A stretch of DNA of 5,391 nt, taken from assembly GCA_017939025.1 (NCBI GenBank), contig JAGBAI010000056.1, positions 1 through 5,391 of the forward strand, read 5' to 3'. Origin of the DNA: Oscillospiraceae bacterium. GTDB taxonomy: Bacteria; Bacillota_A; Clostridia; Oscillospirales; Oscillospiraceae. Made by a program: the position numbers and the translations under genes. A model generated the notes under the pieces. That model did no database searches and had not been told where the DNA came from. It saw only the letters and a program-made list of their open reading frames with translations. Positions 1 to 5,391 of this stretch are shown here, piece after piece; position 1 is the first letter of the stretch, and every line of letters begins with the position of its first letter.

Positions 1-207
1 ATCCTCACGAAGCAGCTGGTTTGTCAGGTTCGTCACACTCAGCGTGTGCAGAAGGGTATGATCGGTAAACGTCGGAAAGGTGGTAAGAAACTGATTCAGG
101 GTCAGCTCAAAAAGGGACATACAGCAGGTATACCGGTATGCGAGATTACTGTTCAATTCTTTCAGTCTTCGCTCAAGCATAAAATTAAAATCCGGCATAG
201 AATCCAT
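1..207 (-). CDS. HD-superfamily-like protein, N-terminal part (cut by window edge)
   Basis: This is an open minus-strand frame of 69 codons that starts at an ATG (complement of 205-207) and runs off the left edge, so only the N-terminus is visible. It begins MDSMPDFNFMLERRLKELN, then a helical stretch with a Cys pair (residues 28-29), then FPTFTDHTLLHTLSV (residues 44-58). The pattern FTDHxxLHxLxV resembles the first helix of HD-domain phosphohydrolase-like proteins, with His50 and His54 as the notable residues; the HD pair itself would lie outside the window. A run of six G (complement of 212-217) sits 4 bases before the ATG as a possible ribosome site. An in-frame ATG four codons upstream (complement of 217-219) has no visible ribosome site, and later Met codons at residues 4 and 10 are also possible. 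A consensus promoter at 270-298 points into it, which supports a real gene. The family call is tentative and the substrate unknown. Confidence 0.6.
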   Translation of the reverse strand, partial: MDSMPDFNFMLERRLKELNSNLAYRYTCCMSLFELTLNQFLTTFPTFTDHTLLHTLSVTNLTNQLLRED

Positions 208-269
208 AACACCCCCCATAAAATCAAAACACAAAAGCTACGTCTGCACTTCAAACTGGTTACAAATCT

Positions 270-298
270 ATTATATTCCTGGGTGTGAACAATGTCAA
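270..298 (-). promoter_or_regulatory. Sigma-A-type promoter for the minus-strand HD-like gene
   Basis: On the minus strand there is a perfect -35 box TTGACA (complement of 293-298), a 17-base spacer, and a perfect -10 box TATAAT (complement of 270-275). Transcription would start near 263, giving a leader of about 55 bases before the ATG at 207. The match to the housekeeping consensus is exact in boxes and spacing. Activity has not been shown. Confidence 0.8.
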
Positions 299-350
299 TG
301 TGCTTGCCATGGCGCAGGGGCGGCTGTCATGGGCTTGATGATGGATTCGG

Positions 351-369
351 AGCCTTCTGTATGAAAGCT
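351..369. promoter_or_regulatory. Imperfect palindrome upstream of the operon promoter, possible operator
   Basis: AGCCTTC (351-357), a five-base centre TGTAT, then GAAAGCT (363-369): six of seven arm positions pair. It ends five bases before the -35 box of the operon promoter. Its length of 19 bp fits the usual size of TetR-family operators, but such imperfect palindromes arise often by chance, so this is only a candidate. Confidence 0.25.
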
Positions 370-374
370 TTATA

Positions 375-403
375 TTGACATAAAATAGGACGTGCGCTAA
401 AAT
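375..403 (+). promoter_or_regulatory. Sigma-A-type promoter of the TetR-sulfatase-STAS-phosphatase operon
   Basis: A perfect -35 box TTGACA (375-380), exactly 17 bases, then TAAAAT (398-403) as the -10 box, one base off consensus. Transcription would start near 410, leaving a short leader of about 25 bases before the TetR start codon. No other promoter this good is visible between the four downstream genes, so this one probably drives all of them. The strength of the match suggests that control comes from a repressor rather than an activator. Confidence 0.8.
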
Positions 404-407
404 AGGA
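381..407 (+). repeat. Two exact copies of TAAAATAGGA across the operon promoter
   Basis: The ten bases TAAAATAGGA occur at 381-390 and again at 398-407, separated by seven bases (CGTGCGC), a period of 17. The first copy follows the -35 box directly and fills the spacer; the second contains the -10 box. The repeat is seen directly. Its use as an operator is an inference: a period of 17 is not a whole number of helical turns, and TetR proteins usually bind inverted rather than direct repeats, so a tandem duplication at the promoter is the other explanation. Confidence 0.65.
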
Positions 408-421
408 TACGACAAAAGAAG

Positions 422-429
422 AAGGAGGG
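422..429 (+). promoter_or_regulatory. Strong ribosome binding site of the TetR gene
   Basis: AAGGAGGG lies five bases before the ATG at 435 and is nearly a full complement of the 16S rRNA tail. It fixes the start of the regulator gene and is of the low-GC Gram-positive type. Confidence 0.85.
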
Positions 430-434
430 ACCCC

Positions 435-1130
435 ATGGCACGAAGACGCGTGAACACAACGAAGCTTGAGATCATACAGACAGCCACCAGAATGTTTTTG
501 GAAAACGGCTATTCGGCCACCTCGATAAAGGCCATTGCCAATGCGCTGGATATGAGCACAGGCCATCTGACGTTTTATTTCCCCGCAAAGGAGCATCTGC
601 TTGCGGAGCTGGTGGATATGCTCTGCAGCTTCCAGTGGGCGCTGATGAAGCAGTACGTGCAGGAAGGAGAAAGCCTGCTGATGGCGATTTGTCTGGAACT
701 CACTTCCATGGCAGCGATCTGCGAGGAAAATGAGATCGCAAAGGATTTTTTTATTTCTGCCTACACCCATTCCCTCACACTGGAGATCATCCGAAAGAAC
801 GATGCCCAGCGGGCAAAACTTGTCTTTGCGGAATACTGTCCGGACTGGAGTGACAGACAGTTTGCAGAAGTGGAGACCCTGGTTTCCGGTGTTGAGTATG
901 CCACGCTGATGACCACGGGGGATTCTGCTCCCATCGATATGCGGATCTCCGGGGCACTGAATAATATCATGATGCTCTATCAGGTGCCAGAGGAAATGCG
1001 CAGACAGAAAATACAAAGAGCGCTTTCGATGGACTACAGAGCAATTGGCCGTACCGTTTTACAGGAATTCATGGCCTATATTGAGGAAACCAATGAGCAG
1101 GCTTTTGAAGAGCTGCTCAGAAGAAAATAG
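435..1130 (+). CDS. TetR/AcrR-family transcriptional regulator
   Basis: A one-component DNA-binding regulator of 231 residues, a little longer than the usual 190-220. The N-terminal TetR domain is clear at about residues 10-58: helix 1 (LEIIQTATRMFLENGY), the ATSIKAIANALDMS segment, and the recognition helix with the following GHLTFYFPAKEHLLAEL, which matches the family pattern of a Tyr-Phe pair followed by K-E-x-L-L. The rest is helical with no recognisable motif, as expected for the variable ligand-binding and dimer part, so the ligand cannot be read. The start is set by AAGGAGGG five bases upstream. It is the first gene after the promoter at 375-403 and is followed after 24 bases by the sulfatase gene, so self-repression and control of the operon are likely. 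A link to amphipathic or sulfated ligands is a guess from context. The regulator of the Pseudomonas SDS hydrolase, SdsB, is of the unrelated LysR type. Confidence 0.92.
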   Translation: MARRRVNTTKLEIIQTATRMFLENGYSATSIKAIANALDMSTGHLTFYFPAKEHLLAELVDMLCSFQWALMKQYVQEGESLLMAICLELTSMAAICEENEIAKDFFISAYTHSLTLEIIRKNDAQRAKLVFAEYCPDWSDRQFAEVETLVSGVEYATLMTTGDSAPIDMRISGALNNIMMLYQVPEEMRRQKIQRALSMDYRAIGRTVLQEFMAYIEETNEQAFEELLRRK

Positions 1131-1137
1131 TAAGAAC

Positions 1138-1145
1138 AAGGGGAG
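1138..1145 (+). promoter_or_regulatory. Ribosome binding site of the sulfatase gene, with two possible starts
   Basis: AAGGGGAG is followed by two adjacent in-frame start codons: GTG at 1152 (6 bases away) and ATG at 1155 (9 bases away). Both spacings are workable. ATG is preferred as the common codon; the only effect is one extra residue before the signal peptide. Confidence 0.65.
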
Positions 1146-1154
1146 ATCGGTGTG

Positions 1155-3221
1155 ATGAGAAAAAAGATAATTGCCTGGATTCTGGCCGTGCTGATGACCG
1201 TTTCCATGACTGCCTGCGGACAGAGGACTTCCGCACCCATCGGTGAAACGGAAGATGCAGTAGATCTGACCACAGAACTGGAACTGAATGCAGAAGAGAA
1301 GGACGCTACGGAATATACTGTTCAGGTCAACTCCGCTGTCTATTCCCTTCTGGATTTTGCCGATACCAGCGAATATGAAAATGCGACCCGGGGTCTGATC
1401 GATGCTCCGGAGGTGCTGGAACTGACTGACGCGGAGGGCAATGTGGTCTGGAGCCAGGAAGCCTACAGTTTTCTGGAGGACTATGAAAAAGCACCGGATA
1501 CCGTAAATCCCAGTCTGTGGGAAAACACGAGAAACAATCATGCCTACGGCCTATTTGAGGTCTGCGAGGGCATCTATCAAGTTCGTGGCTACGATATGTC
1601 CAACCTGACCGTGGTAAAGGGCGATACCGGCTGGATCCTGTTTGATCCGCTGATGAGTGTGGAATGTTCTCAGGCGGCTATGCAGCTGATCGAAAAGAAT
1701 CTGGGAAGCTATCCTGTTAAGGCGGTCATCATTTCCCATCCCCATGCGGATCACTTTGGCGGCATTCTGGGGGTGATGACTGCGGAAGAGGCAGCTGACA
1801 GCAGCCTTTCCATTCAGGAGCAGCTTGCAAGCGGCAAGATCCCTGTCATTGTTCCGGAGGGCTTTGCTGAGCACGCCATTGCGGAGAACGTATACGCCGG
1901 TAAGGCTATGACCCGCCGCGCTAACTATCAGTACGGCGTTCTGCTGGAGCCGGGTGTGACAGGCACACTGGCCCAGGGCATCGGCATGGGACAGTCCACC
2001 GGTACGGTTTCCTTCCTGATGCCTACCTATGAGATCACTGCCACCGGCGAAAGACTGACTATCGATGGCGTGGAAATGGAATTCCAGATGACACCCGGAA
2101 CCGAAGCACCTGCGGAAATGAACACCTGGTTCCCCCAGTTTTCTGCCCTTTGGCTGGCAGAAAACTGCACCGGCACGCTGCACAACCTCTACACCCTCCG
2201 CGGCGCACAGGTCCGGGATGGTGCGGCATGGGCAGGTTACATCACCGAGGCAATTACCCGCTACGGTGAGGAAGCGGAAGTGGTATTCCAGTCCCACAAC
2301 TGGCCCCACTGGGGCAACGGGACCGTCACTGAGTATATGACCAACACGGCAGCGATCTATAAGTTTATCAATGACCAGACCCTGACCTACATCAATCAGG
2401 GTTATACCTCCAACGAGATATCCAACATGATTGAGTTGCCGGAGCCGTTGGAAAAGGTATGGTACACCCGCCAGTATTACGGAACCCTGTCCCACAATTC
2501 CAAGGCGGTGTATCAGAAGTACATGGGCTGGTATGATGCCAATCCCGTAAACCTCAATCCGCTTACCCCCAGTGAAAGCGCAAAGAAGTGGGTGGAATAC
2601 CTTGGTGATGTGGACGAGGTGCTGCGTATGGCGAAGGCAGACTTTGATGCAGGGGAATACCAGTGGGTGGCGGAAGTGACCAACACCATTGTCTATGCGG
2701 ATCCCACCAATGAGGCCGCCCGTCTGCTGTGCGCCGACGCATTGGAACAGCTGGGATACCAGTCAGAATCCGGCCCCTGGCGCAACGCCTATCTGACGGC
2801 TGCGCTGGAACTGCGCCACGGCAATCAGGCGATGAATGCGACGCAGACCAAGGGTGGTATCAGCGTTCTCATGCAGATGACTCCCACGATGTTCTTTGAC
2901 TACATGGCAATTATGATGGATAAGTATGCTCTGGAAGAGTATGACTTTATGATCAATGTGACCTTGCCGGATGTGGGCCAGCAGCATGTGCTGCATATCA
3001 AAAACGGTGTTTTGCTGGTATATGAGAATACCCGCCGGGAGGATGCGGATGTGTCCCTGACCTGCCCGAAGAACGCCCTGTTCTACATTCTGCAGAACAA
3101 TACCGAGGGCCTGTCGGCACTGCCCATGGAGGGAAATGCGGATCTGATTTTCCTGCTGGCAGAAAATATGAACCAGTTTGCGCTGGCAGGCATCAATCCC
3201 TTCAATATTGTGGAACCGTAA
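1155..3221 (+). CDS. Secreted alkylsulfatase lipoprotein (metallo-beta-lactamase fold, SdsA1/BDS1-type)
   Basis: A 688-residue enzyme of the SdsA1 class (type III, zinc-dependent), which hydrolyses alkyl sulfate esters to alcohol and sulfate. Residues 1-21 form a lipoprotein signal (basic start, hydrophobic core, ending SMTAC), so Cys21 is probably lipidated and the enzyme held on the outer face of the membrane. The catalytic domain spans about 45-410 and keeps all metal ligands: HPHADH (His195, His197, Asp199, His200), Glu317 in TPGTEAP, Glu336 in LAEN, and His381 in SHNWPHWGN. The gaps 317-336-381 equal those I recall for SdsA1 (280-299-344). The family stretches IYQVRGYDMSN, GDTGWILFDPL, ENVYAGKAMTRRANYQYG and LHNLYTLRGAQVRD are all present. 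The dimerisation domain follows (about 415-555, with GWYDANPVNLNPL), then a C-terminal SCP2-like lipid-binding domain (about 557-688). No lesion is seen. The natural substrate is unknown; steroid or bile sulfates are speculation. A STAS gene follows after 28 bases. Confidence 0.93.
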   Translation: MRKKIIAWILAVLMTVSMTACGQRTSAPIGETEDAVDLTTELELNAEEKDATEYTVQVNSAVYSLLDFADTSEYENATRGLIDAPEVLELTDAEGNVVWSQEAYSFLEDYEKAPDTVNPSLWENTRNNHAYGLFEVCEGIYQVRGYDMSNLTVVKGDTGWILFDPLMSVECSQAAMQLIEKNLGSYPVKAVIISHPHADHFGGILGVMTAEEAADSSLSIQEQLASGKIPVIVPEGFAEHAIAENVYAGKAMTRRANYQYGVLLEPGVTGTLAQGIGMGQSTGTVSFLMPTYEITATGERLTIDGVEMEFQMTPGTEAPAEMNTWFPQFSALWLAENCTGTLHNLYTLRGAQVRDGAAWAGYITEAITRYGEEAEVVFQSHNWPHWGNGTVTEYMTNTAAIYKFINDQTLTYINQGYTSNEISNMIELPEPLEKVWYTRQYYGTLSHNSKAVYQKYMGWYDANPVNLNPLTPSESAKKWVEYLGDVDEVLRMAKADFDAGEYQWVAEVTNTIVYADPTNEAARLLCADALEQLGYQSESGPWRNAYLTAALELRHGNQAMNATQTKGGISVLMQMTPTMFFDYMAIMMDKYALEEYDFMINVTLPDVGQQHVLHIKNGVLLVYENTRREDADVSLTCPKNALFYILQNNTEGLSALPMEGNADLIFLLAENMNQFALAGINPFNIVEP

Positions 3222-3249
3222 CGATTTGAATTGAAAAGGAGTAAGGATT

Positions 3250-3546
3250 ATGACGATCGAAAAAATGCTTGAAGAAAAGAAACTGACCATCGCGCTGGCT
3301 GGCCGCCTGGATACTACCACCGCTCCCAAGCTGGAGACGGAGCTGAAGCAGAACATTTCTGGAGTAGAGGAACTGGCGCTGGATCTGGCCGCACTGGAAT
3401 ATCTGTCCTCCGCAGGCCTGCGTGTGCTGCTGTCTGCACAGAAAGTGATGAACCGCCAGGGGCACATGGTGGTCAGAAATGTAAACGAAACCGTTATGGA
3501 GATTTTTGAAGTTACAGGATTCGTAGATGTACTGACCATCGAATAA
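3250..3546 (+). CDS. STAS-domain anti-sigma factor antagonist (RsbV/SpoIIAA-like)
   Basis: A single-domain cytoplasmic protein of 98 residues, the normal size for this family. Proteins of this kind are switched off when a serine is phosphorylated by an RsbW/SpoIIAB-type kinase and switched on again by a PP2C phosphatase; in the active form they free a bound partner, often a sigma factor. The sequence shows AGRLDTTTAP (residues 17-26), ALDLAALEYLSSAGLRVLL (residues 43-61) and the end VMEIFEVTGFVDVLTIE. Ser54 in the SSAG motif aligns with phosphorylated Ser58 of Bacillus subtilis SpoIIAA (DSSG), though the residue before it is Ser here, not Asp. AGGAG at 3237-3241 lies eight bases before the ATG. 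It sits 28 bases after the sulfatase gene and 22 before the phosphatase gene, its probable activator. The partner kinase is not in view, so whether a sigma factor is the final target is open. Confidence 0.92.
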   Translation: MTIEKMLEEKKLTIALAGRLDTTTAPKLETELKQNISGVEELALDLAALEYLSSAGLRVLLSAQKVMNRQGHMVVRNVNETVMEIFEVTGFVDVLTIE

Positions 3547-3568
3547 CATTTGGGAAAGGGGTGTTCTT

Positions 3569-5391
3569 ATGAACACGGAAAAAAAGAAAATATCCCGTTC
3601 CTTCCAAAACTGGCTGCTGCTGCTGGTGGCTGCGGCATTTTTGACTACGACATCATTTTTGTGGGTATTCCAGACAAAGCTGGCCCAGGAAAATACCGTC
3701 CGCCTGCTGGAACTGAATATCGCCGATGTACGTCAGGATATTCAGGACGCTTCTGATGAAAATCTGCTGGCGCTGACAGCGGAGATCGCCGGAAAGCTGA
3801 ACAATGCGCAGGCAATTACTGCCGATTTCCTTTTTGAATTATGTGATCAGTATGATGTCACGGAGATCAACTGCATTAACCCGGATGGATTGATTTATGT
3901 CAGTACATACCCCGATTTCCTGAACTATGATATGCGCAGCGGCGAACAGTCTGCGGAATTTATGGTATTGCTGGATGGGGAAACAGAATATGTTCAGCGC
4001 TATCAGCCGGTTTCCTATGATGCGTCCATCTCCCGGAAATATGCCGGTGTGGTGCTGGAAAACGGCGGTTTTGTTCAAGTGGGCTATGGCTTTGAACGCT
4101 TCCAGCGGGACATCAGGGAGTTTGTCATTGGTGTGACCCGAAACCGCCATGTGGGGGAAGGTGGCTGCATCCTTATTGCAGACGAAAGCTGGAATATTGT
4201 CAGTGACCGAAATGGCAATGAAGGCAGGAATCTGGATGTGACCGGCATCTGGATCGATACCCAGACCATGTCTCAGGGAGAGGTGTTCTCTTCGGAGGTT
4301 TATGGGGAGAGCTGCTACTGTATGTATAAGCAGCAGGAGGGCTATACCATTGTAGCAGTAATGCCCCAAAGCGAAGCCGCCCTGTCCCGGAATGTTGCGG
4401 TGGGTGTGACCACAGCTATGCAGATTGTGATTTTTTCCGCCCTGTTTATCATGATTTTTGTACTGGTGAAGAAGCTGGTGGTGGACAACATTCTCAAAAT
4501 TAACGGTTCTCTGGCTGCCATTACCGAGGGCCACCTGGATACGGTGGTGGATGTCCGTTCCCACGCAGAGTTTGCAGCGCTGTCTGACGACATCAATTCC
4601 ACCGTGGATACGCTGAAACGATACATATCTGATGCGGAAGCCAGGATCGATGCGGAACTGGCCTTCGCCAAAGCGATTCAGCATTCTGCAATTCCCACTG
4701 TGTTTCCACCTTATCCCAACCGGAAAGAGTTTGAGATCTGGGCCTGCATGTATACAGCAAAAGAAGTGGGCGGCGATTTCTACGATTTCTATTTCGTGGA
4801 TGAAGATACGCTGGCGTTCTTGATTGCGGATGTGTCCGGCAAGGGTATTCCTGCTGCCATGTTTATGATGCAGGCCAAAACCCTGCTGAAAAGCTATGCT
4901 GAATCCGGCATGGCCGTGGCAGAAGTTCTGACCCAGGCCAACAACAAGCTCTGTGAGGGCAATGAGGCCGGAATGTTTGTTACGGTCTGGATGGGCTACC
5001 TGAATACCCGAACAGGCGAAGTGACGTATGCTAACGCAGGCCACAATCCACCCATCATTCGCCATGCTGACGGCAGTGTGGAAATAGTCAAATCCCGTCC
5101 CGGTCTTGTGCTGGCGGGGATGGAGGGCATCCGCTACCGGCCCAATACGGTGCAGCTGAAACCGGGCGACCTGCTGTATCTCTATACCGATGGTGTGACC
5201 GAGGCTACGGATGTGGCCAATAACCTCTATGGAGAAGCCCGTCTGCAGACCGTTCTGCAGCAGAAAAATGTTGGAGATGTTGAAACCGTTTGCCGGAAGG
5301 TGAAGGAAAATGTAGATAACTTTGTGGGAGATGCGCCCCAGTTTGATGACATCACCATGCTGGCACTGAAGTATACGCCTTCAGAGGAGGA
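3569..5391 (+). CDS. Membrane sensor PP2C phosphatase (Cache-like/HAMP/SpoIIE, RsbU-type), 3' end at or beyond the window edge
   Basis: The frame is open for 607 codons to the edge. It encodes a transmembrane serine phosphatase likely to act on the STAS protein made just upstream. Order: short basic start, membrane helix 1 (about 15-34), extracellular sensor (about 35-275), membrane helix 2 (about 276-300), HAMP (about 300-352), a linker with AFAKAIQHSAIP in the place of the usual IQxxLLP, then the PP2C domain (about 380-604). Catalytic signatures are intact: VGGDFYDF with Asp403, IADVSGKGIPAAMFM with Asp421, YANAGHNPP, LYTDGVTEA with Asp541, and QFDDITMLAL with Asp593-Asp594. These carry the acidic metal ligands of the family. 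The sensor looks like a double Cache domain from the repeated strand-turn patterns EINCINPDGLIYVS (99-112) and GCILIADESWNIVSD (199-213), but this is less certain. AAAGGGG at 3555-3561 lies seven bases before the ATG. The PP2C domain is almost complete at the edge, so the stop is probably close. Confidence 0.93.
   Translation, partial: MNTEKKKISRSFQNWLLLLVAAAFLTTTSFLWVFQTKLAQENTVRLLELNIADVRQDIQDASDENLLALTAEIAGKLNNAQAITADFLFELCDQYDVTEINCINPDGLIYVSTYPDFLNYDMRSGEQSAEFMVLLDGETEYVQRYQPVSYDASISRKYAGVVLENGGFVQVGYGFERFQRDIREFVIGVTRNRHVGEGGCILIADESWNIVSDRNGNEGRNLDVTGIWIDTQTMSQGEVFSSEVYGESCYCMYKQQEGYTIVAVMPQSEAALSRNVAVGVTTAMQIVIFSALFIMIFVLVKKLVVDNILKINGSLAAITEGHLDTVVDVRSHAEFAALSDDINSTVDTLKRYISDAEARIDAELAFAKAIQHSAIPTVFPPYPNRKEFEIWACMYTAKEVGGDFYDFYFVDEDTLAFLIADVSGKGIPAAMFMMQAKTLLKSYAESGMAVAEVLTQANNKLCEGNEAGMFVTVWMGYLNTRTGEVTYANAGHNPPIIRHADGSVEIVKSRPGLVLAGMEGIRYRPNTVQLKPGDLLYLYTDGVTEATDVANNLYGEARLQTVLQQKNVGDVETVCRKVKENVDNFVGDAPQFDDITMLALKYTPSEE
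5381..5391 (+). promoter_or_regulatory. Possible ribosome site of a next gene at the window edge
   Basis: The last bases, TTCAGAGGAGGA, contain a near-perfect Shine-Dalgarno sequence (AGAGGAGGA) while still inside the phosphatase frame, which at this point has just finished its final PP2C strand. This is what one would see if a further gene started within about ten bases of the edge, overlapping or abutting the phosphatase stop. The bases equally encode the Ser-Glu-Glu end of the protein, so this is only suggestive. Confidence 0.3.

Noticed and set aside
46..288. Plus-strand open frame of 80 codons at the left end
   Set aside because: It is antisense to the HD-like frame and its promoter, is unusually rich in Lys and His, and has no ribosome site. 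The minus-strand reading has a promoter, a start and a recognisable motif.
327..1016. Minus-strand open frame of 229 codons opposite the TetR gene
   Set aside because: It covers the TetR coding region and would end inside the intergenic region across the operon promoter. The composition is not protein-like, and the TetR domain on the other strand is unambiguous.
1131..1154. Possible terminator or promoter in the gaps between the operon genes (also 3222-3249 and 3547-3568)
   Set aside because: The gaps are 22-28 bases and hold only ribosome sites; no GC-rich hairpin with a T run and no paired -35/-10 boxes are seen.
1551..2495. Minus-strand open frame of 314 codons opposite the sulfatase
   Set aside because: It is antisense to the metal-binding core of the sulfatase, has no family motif, and no plausible promoter or ribosome site was noticed. 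It is a shadow of codon bias.
3550..3756. Plus-strand frame starting TTG at 3550, overlapping the phosphatase start
   Set aside because: It is out of frame with the phosphatase, lacks a ribosome site of its own, and its translation is Gly/Pro-rich without a known fold. The ATG at 3569 with AAAGGGG upstream explains the region.
3839..5065. Minus-strand open frame of 408 codons opposite the phosphatase
   Set aside because: It lies fully within the phosphatase gene, whose frame shows clear PP2C motifs. Its translation is rich in His, Cys and Arg with no recognisable domain, as expected for the reverse of a GC-biased gene.
1..5391. tRNA, rRNA, CRISPR arrays, insertion sequences, attachment sites
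   Set aside because: I looked for tandem spaced repeats, terminal inverted repeats, transposase or integrase motifs and tRNA-like cloverleaf ends and saw none. The window is an ordinary dense gene block.

Overview
The window looks like a piece of a Clostridia-type Firmicutes chromosome, perhaps a gut Lachnospiraceae or Oscillospiraceae member. The grounds are strong AGGAGG-like ribosome sites before every gene, consensus sigma-A promoters, a lipoprotein signal with a short charged start, and a STAS protein paired with a SpoIIE-type phosphatase. The taxon is an inference from style, not from a marker gene.

Layout: positions 1-207 hold the 5' part of a minus-strand gene cut by the window edge, whose N-terminus resembles HD-superfamily proteins. 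Positions 208-434 are a divergent intergenic region with two near-perfect promoters facing apart. Minus strand: TTGACA-17-TATAAT. Plus strand: TTGACA-17-TAAAAT. A 10-bp exact direct repeat lies across the plus-strand promoter. From 435 to the right end four genes run on the plus strand with gaps of only 22-28 bases, so they probably form one operon: a TetR-family regulator (435-1130), a secreted alkylsulfatase lipoprotein of the metallo-beta-lactamase fold (1155-3221), a small STAS-domain anti-sigma factor antagonist (3250-3546), and a membrane-bound Cache-like/HAMP/PP2C (SpoIIE-type) phosphatase (3569 to beyond 5391).

How they may work together: the TetR protein probably controls its own promoter and so the whole operon. 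The sulfatase would act at the outer face of the membrane, cleaving sulfate from an alkyl or amphipathic sulfate ester. The phosphatase has a sensor of about 240 residues on the same outer face and a cytoplasmic PP2C domain. Its natural substrate is the phosphorylated STAS protein encoded just before it, giving an RsbU/RsbV-like (SpoIIE/SpoIIAA-like) partner switch. The matching RsbW-type kinase and the final target are not in the window. The most unusual point is the placing of a sulfatase and a transmembrane partner-switch module under one apparently TetR-controlled promoter.
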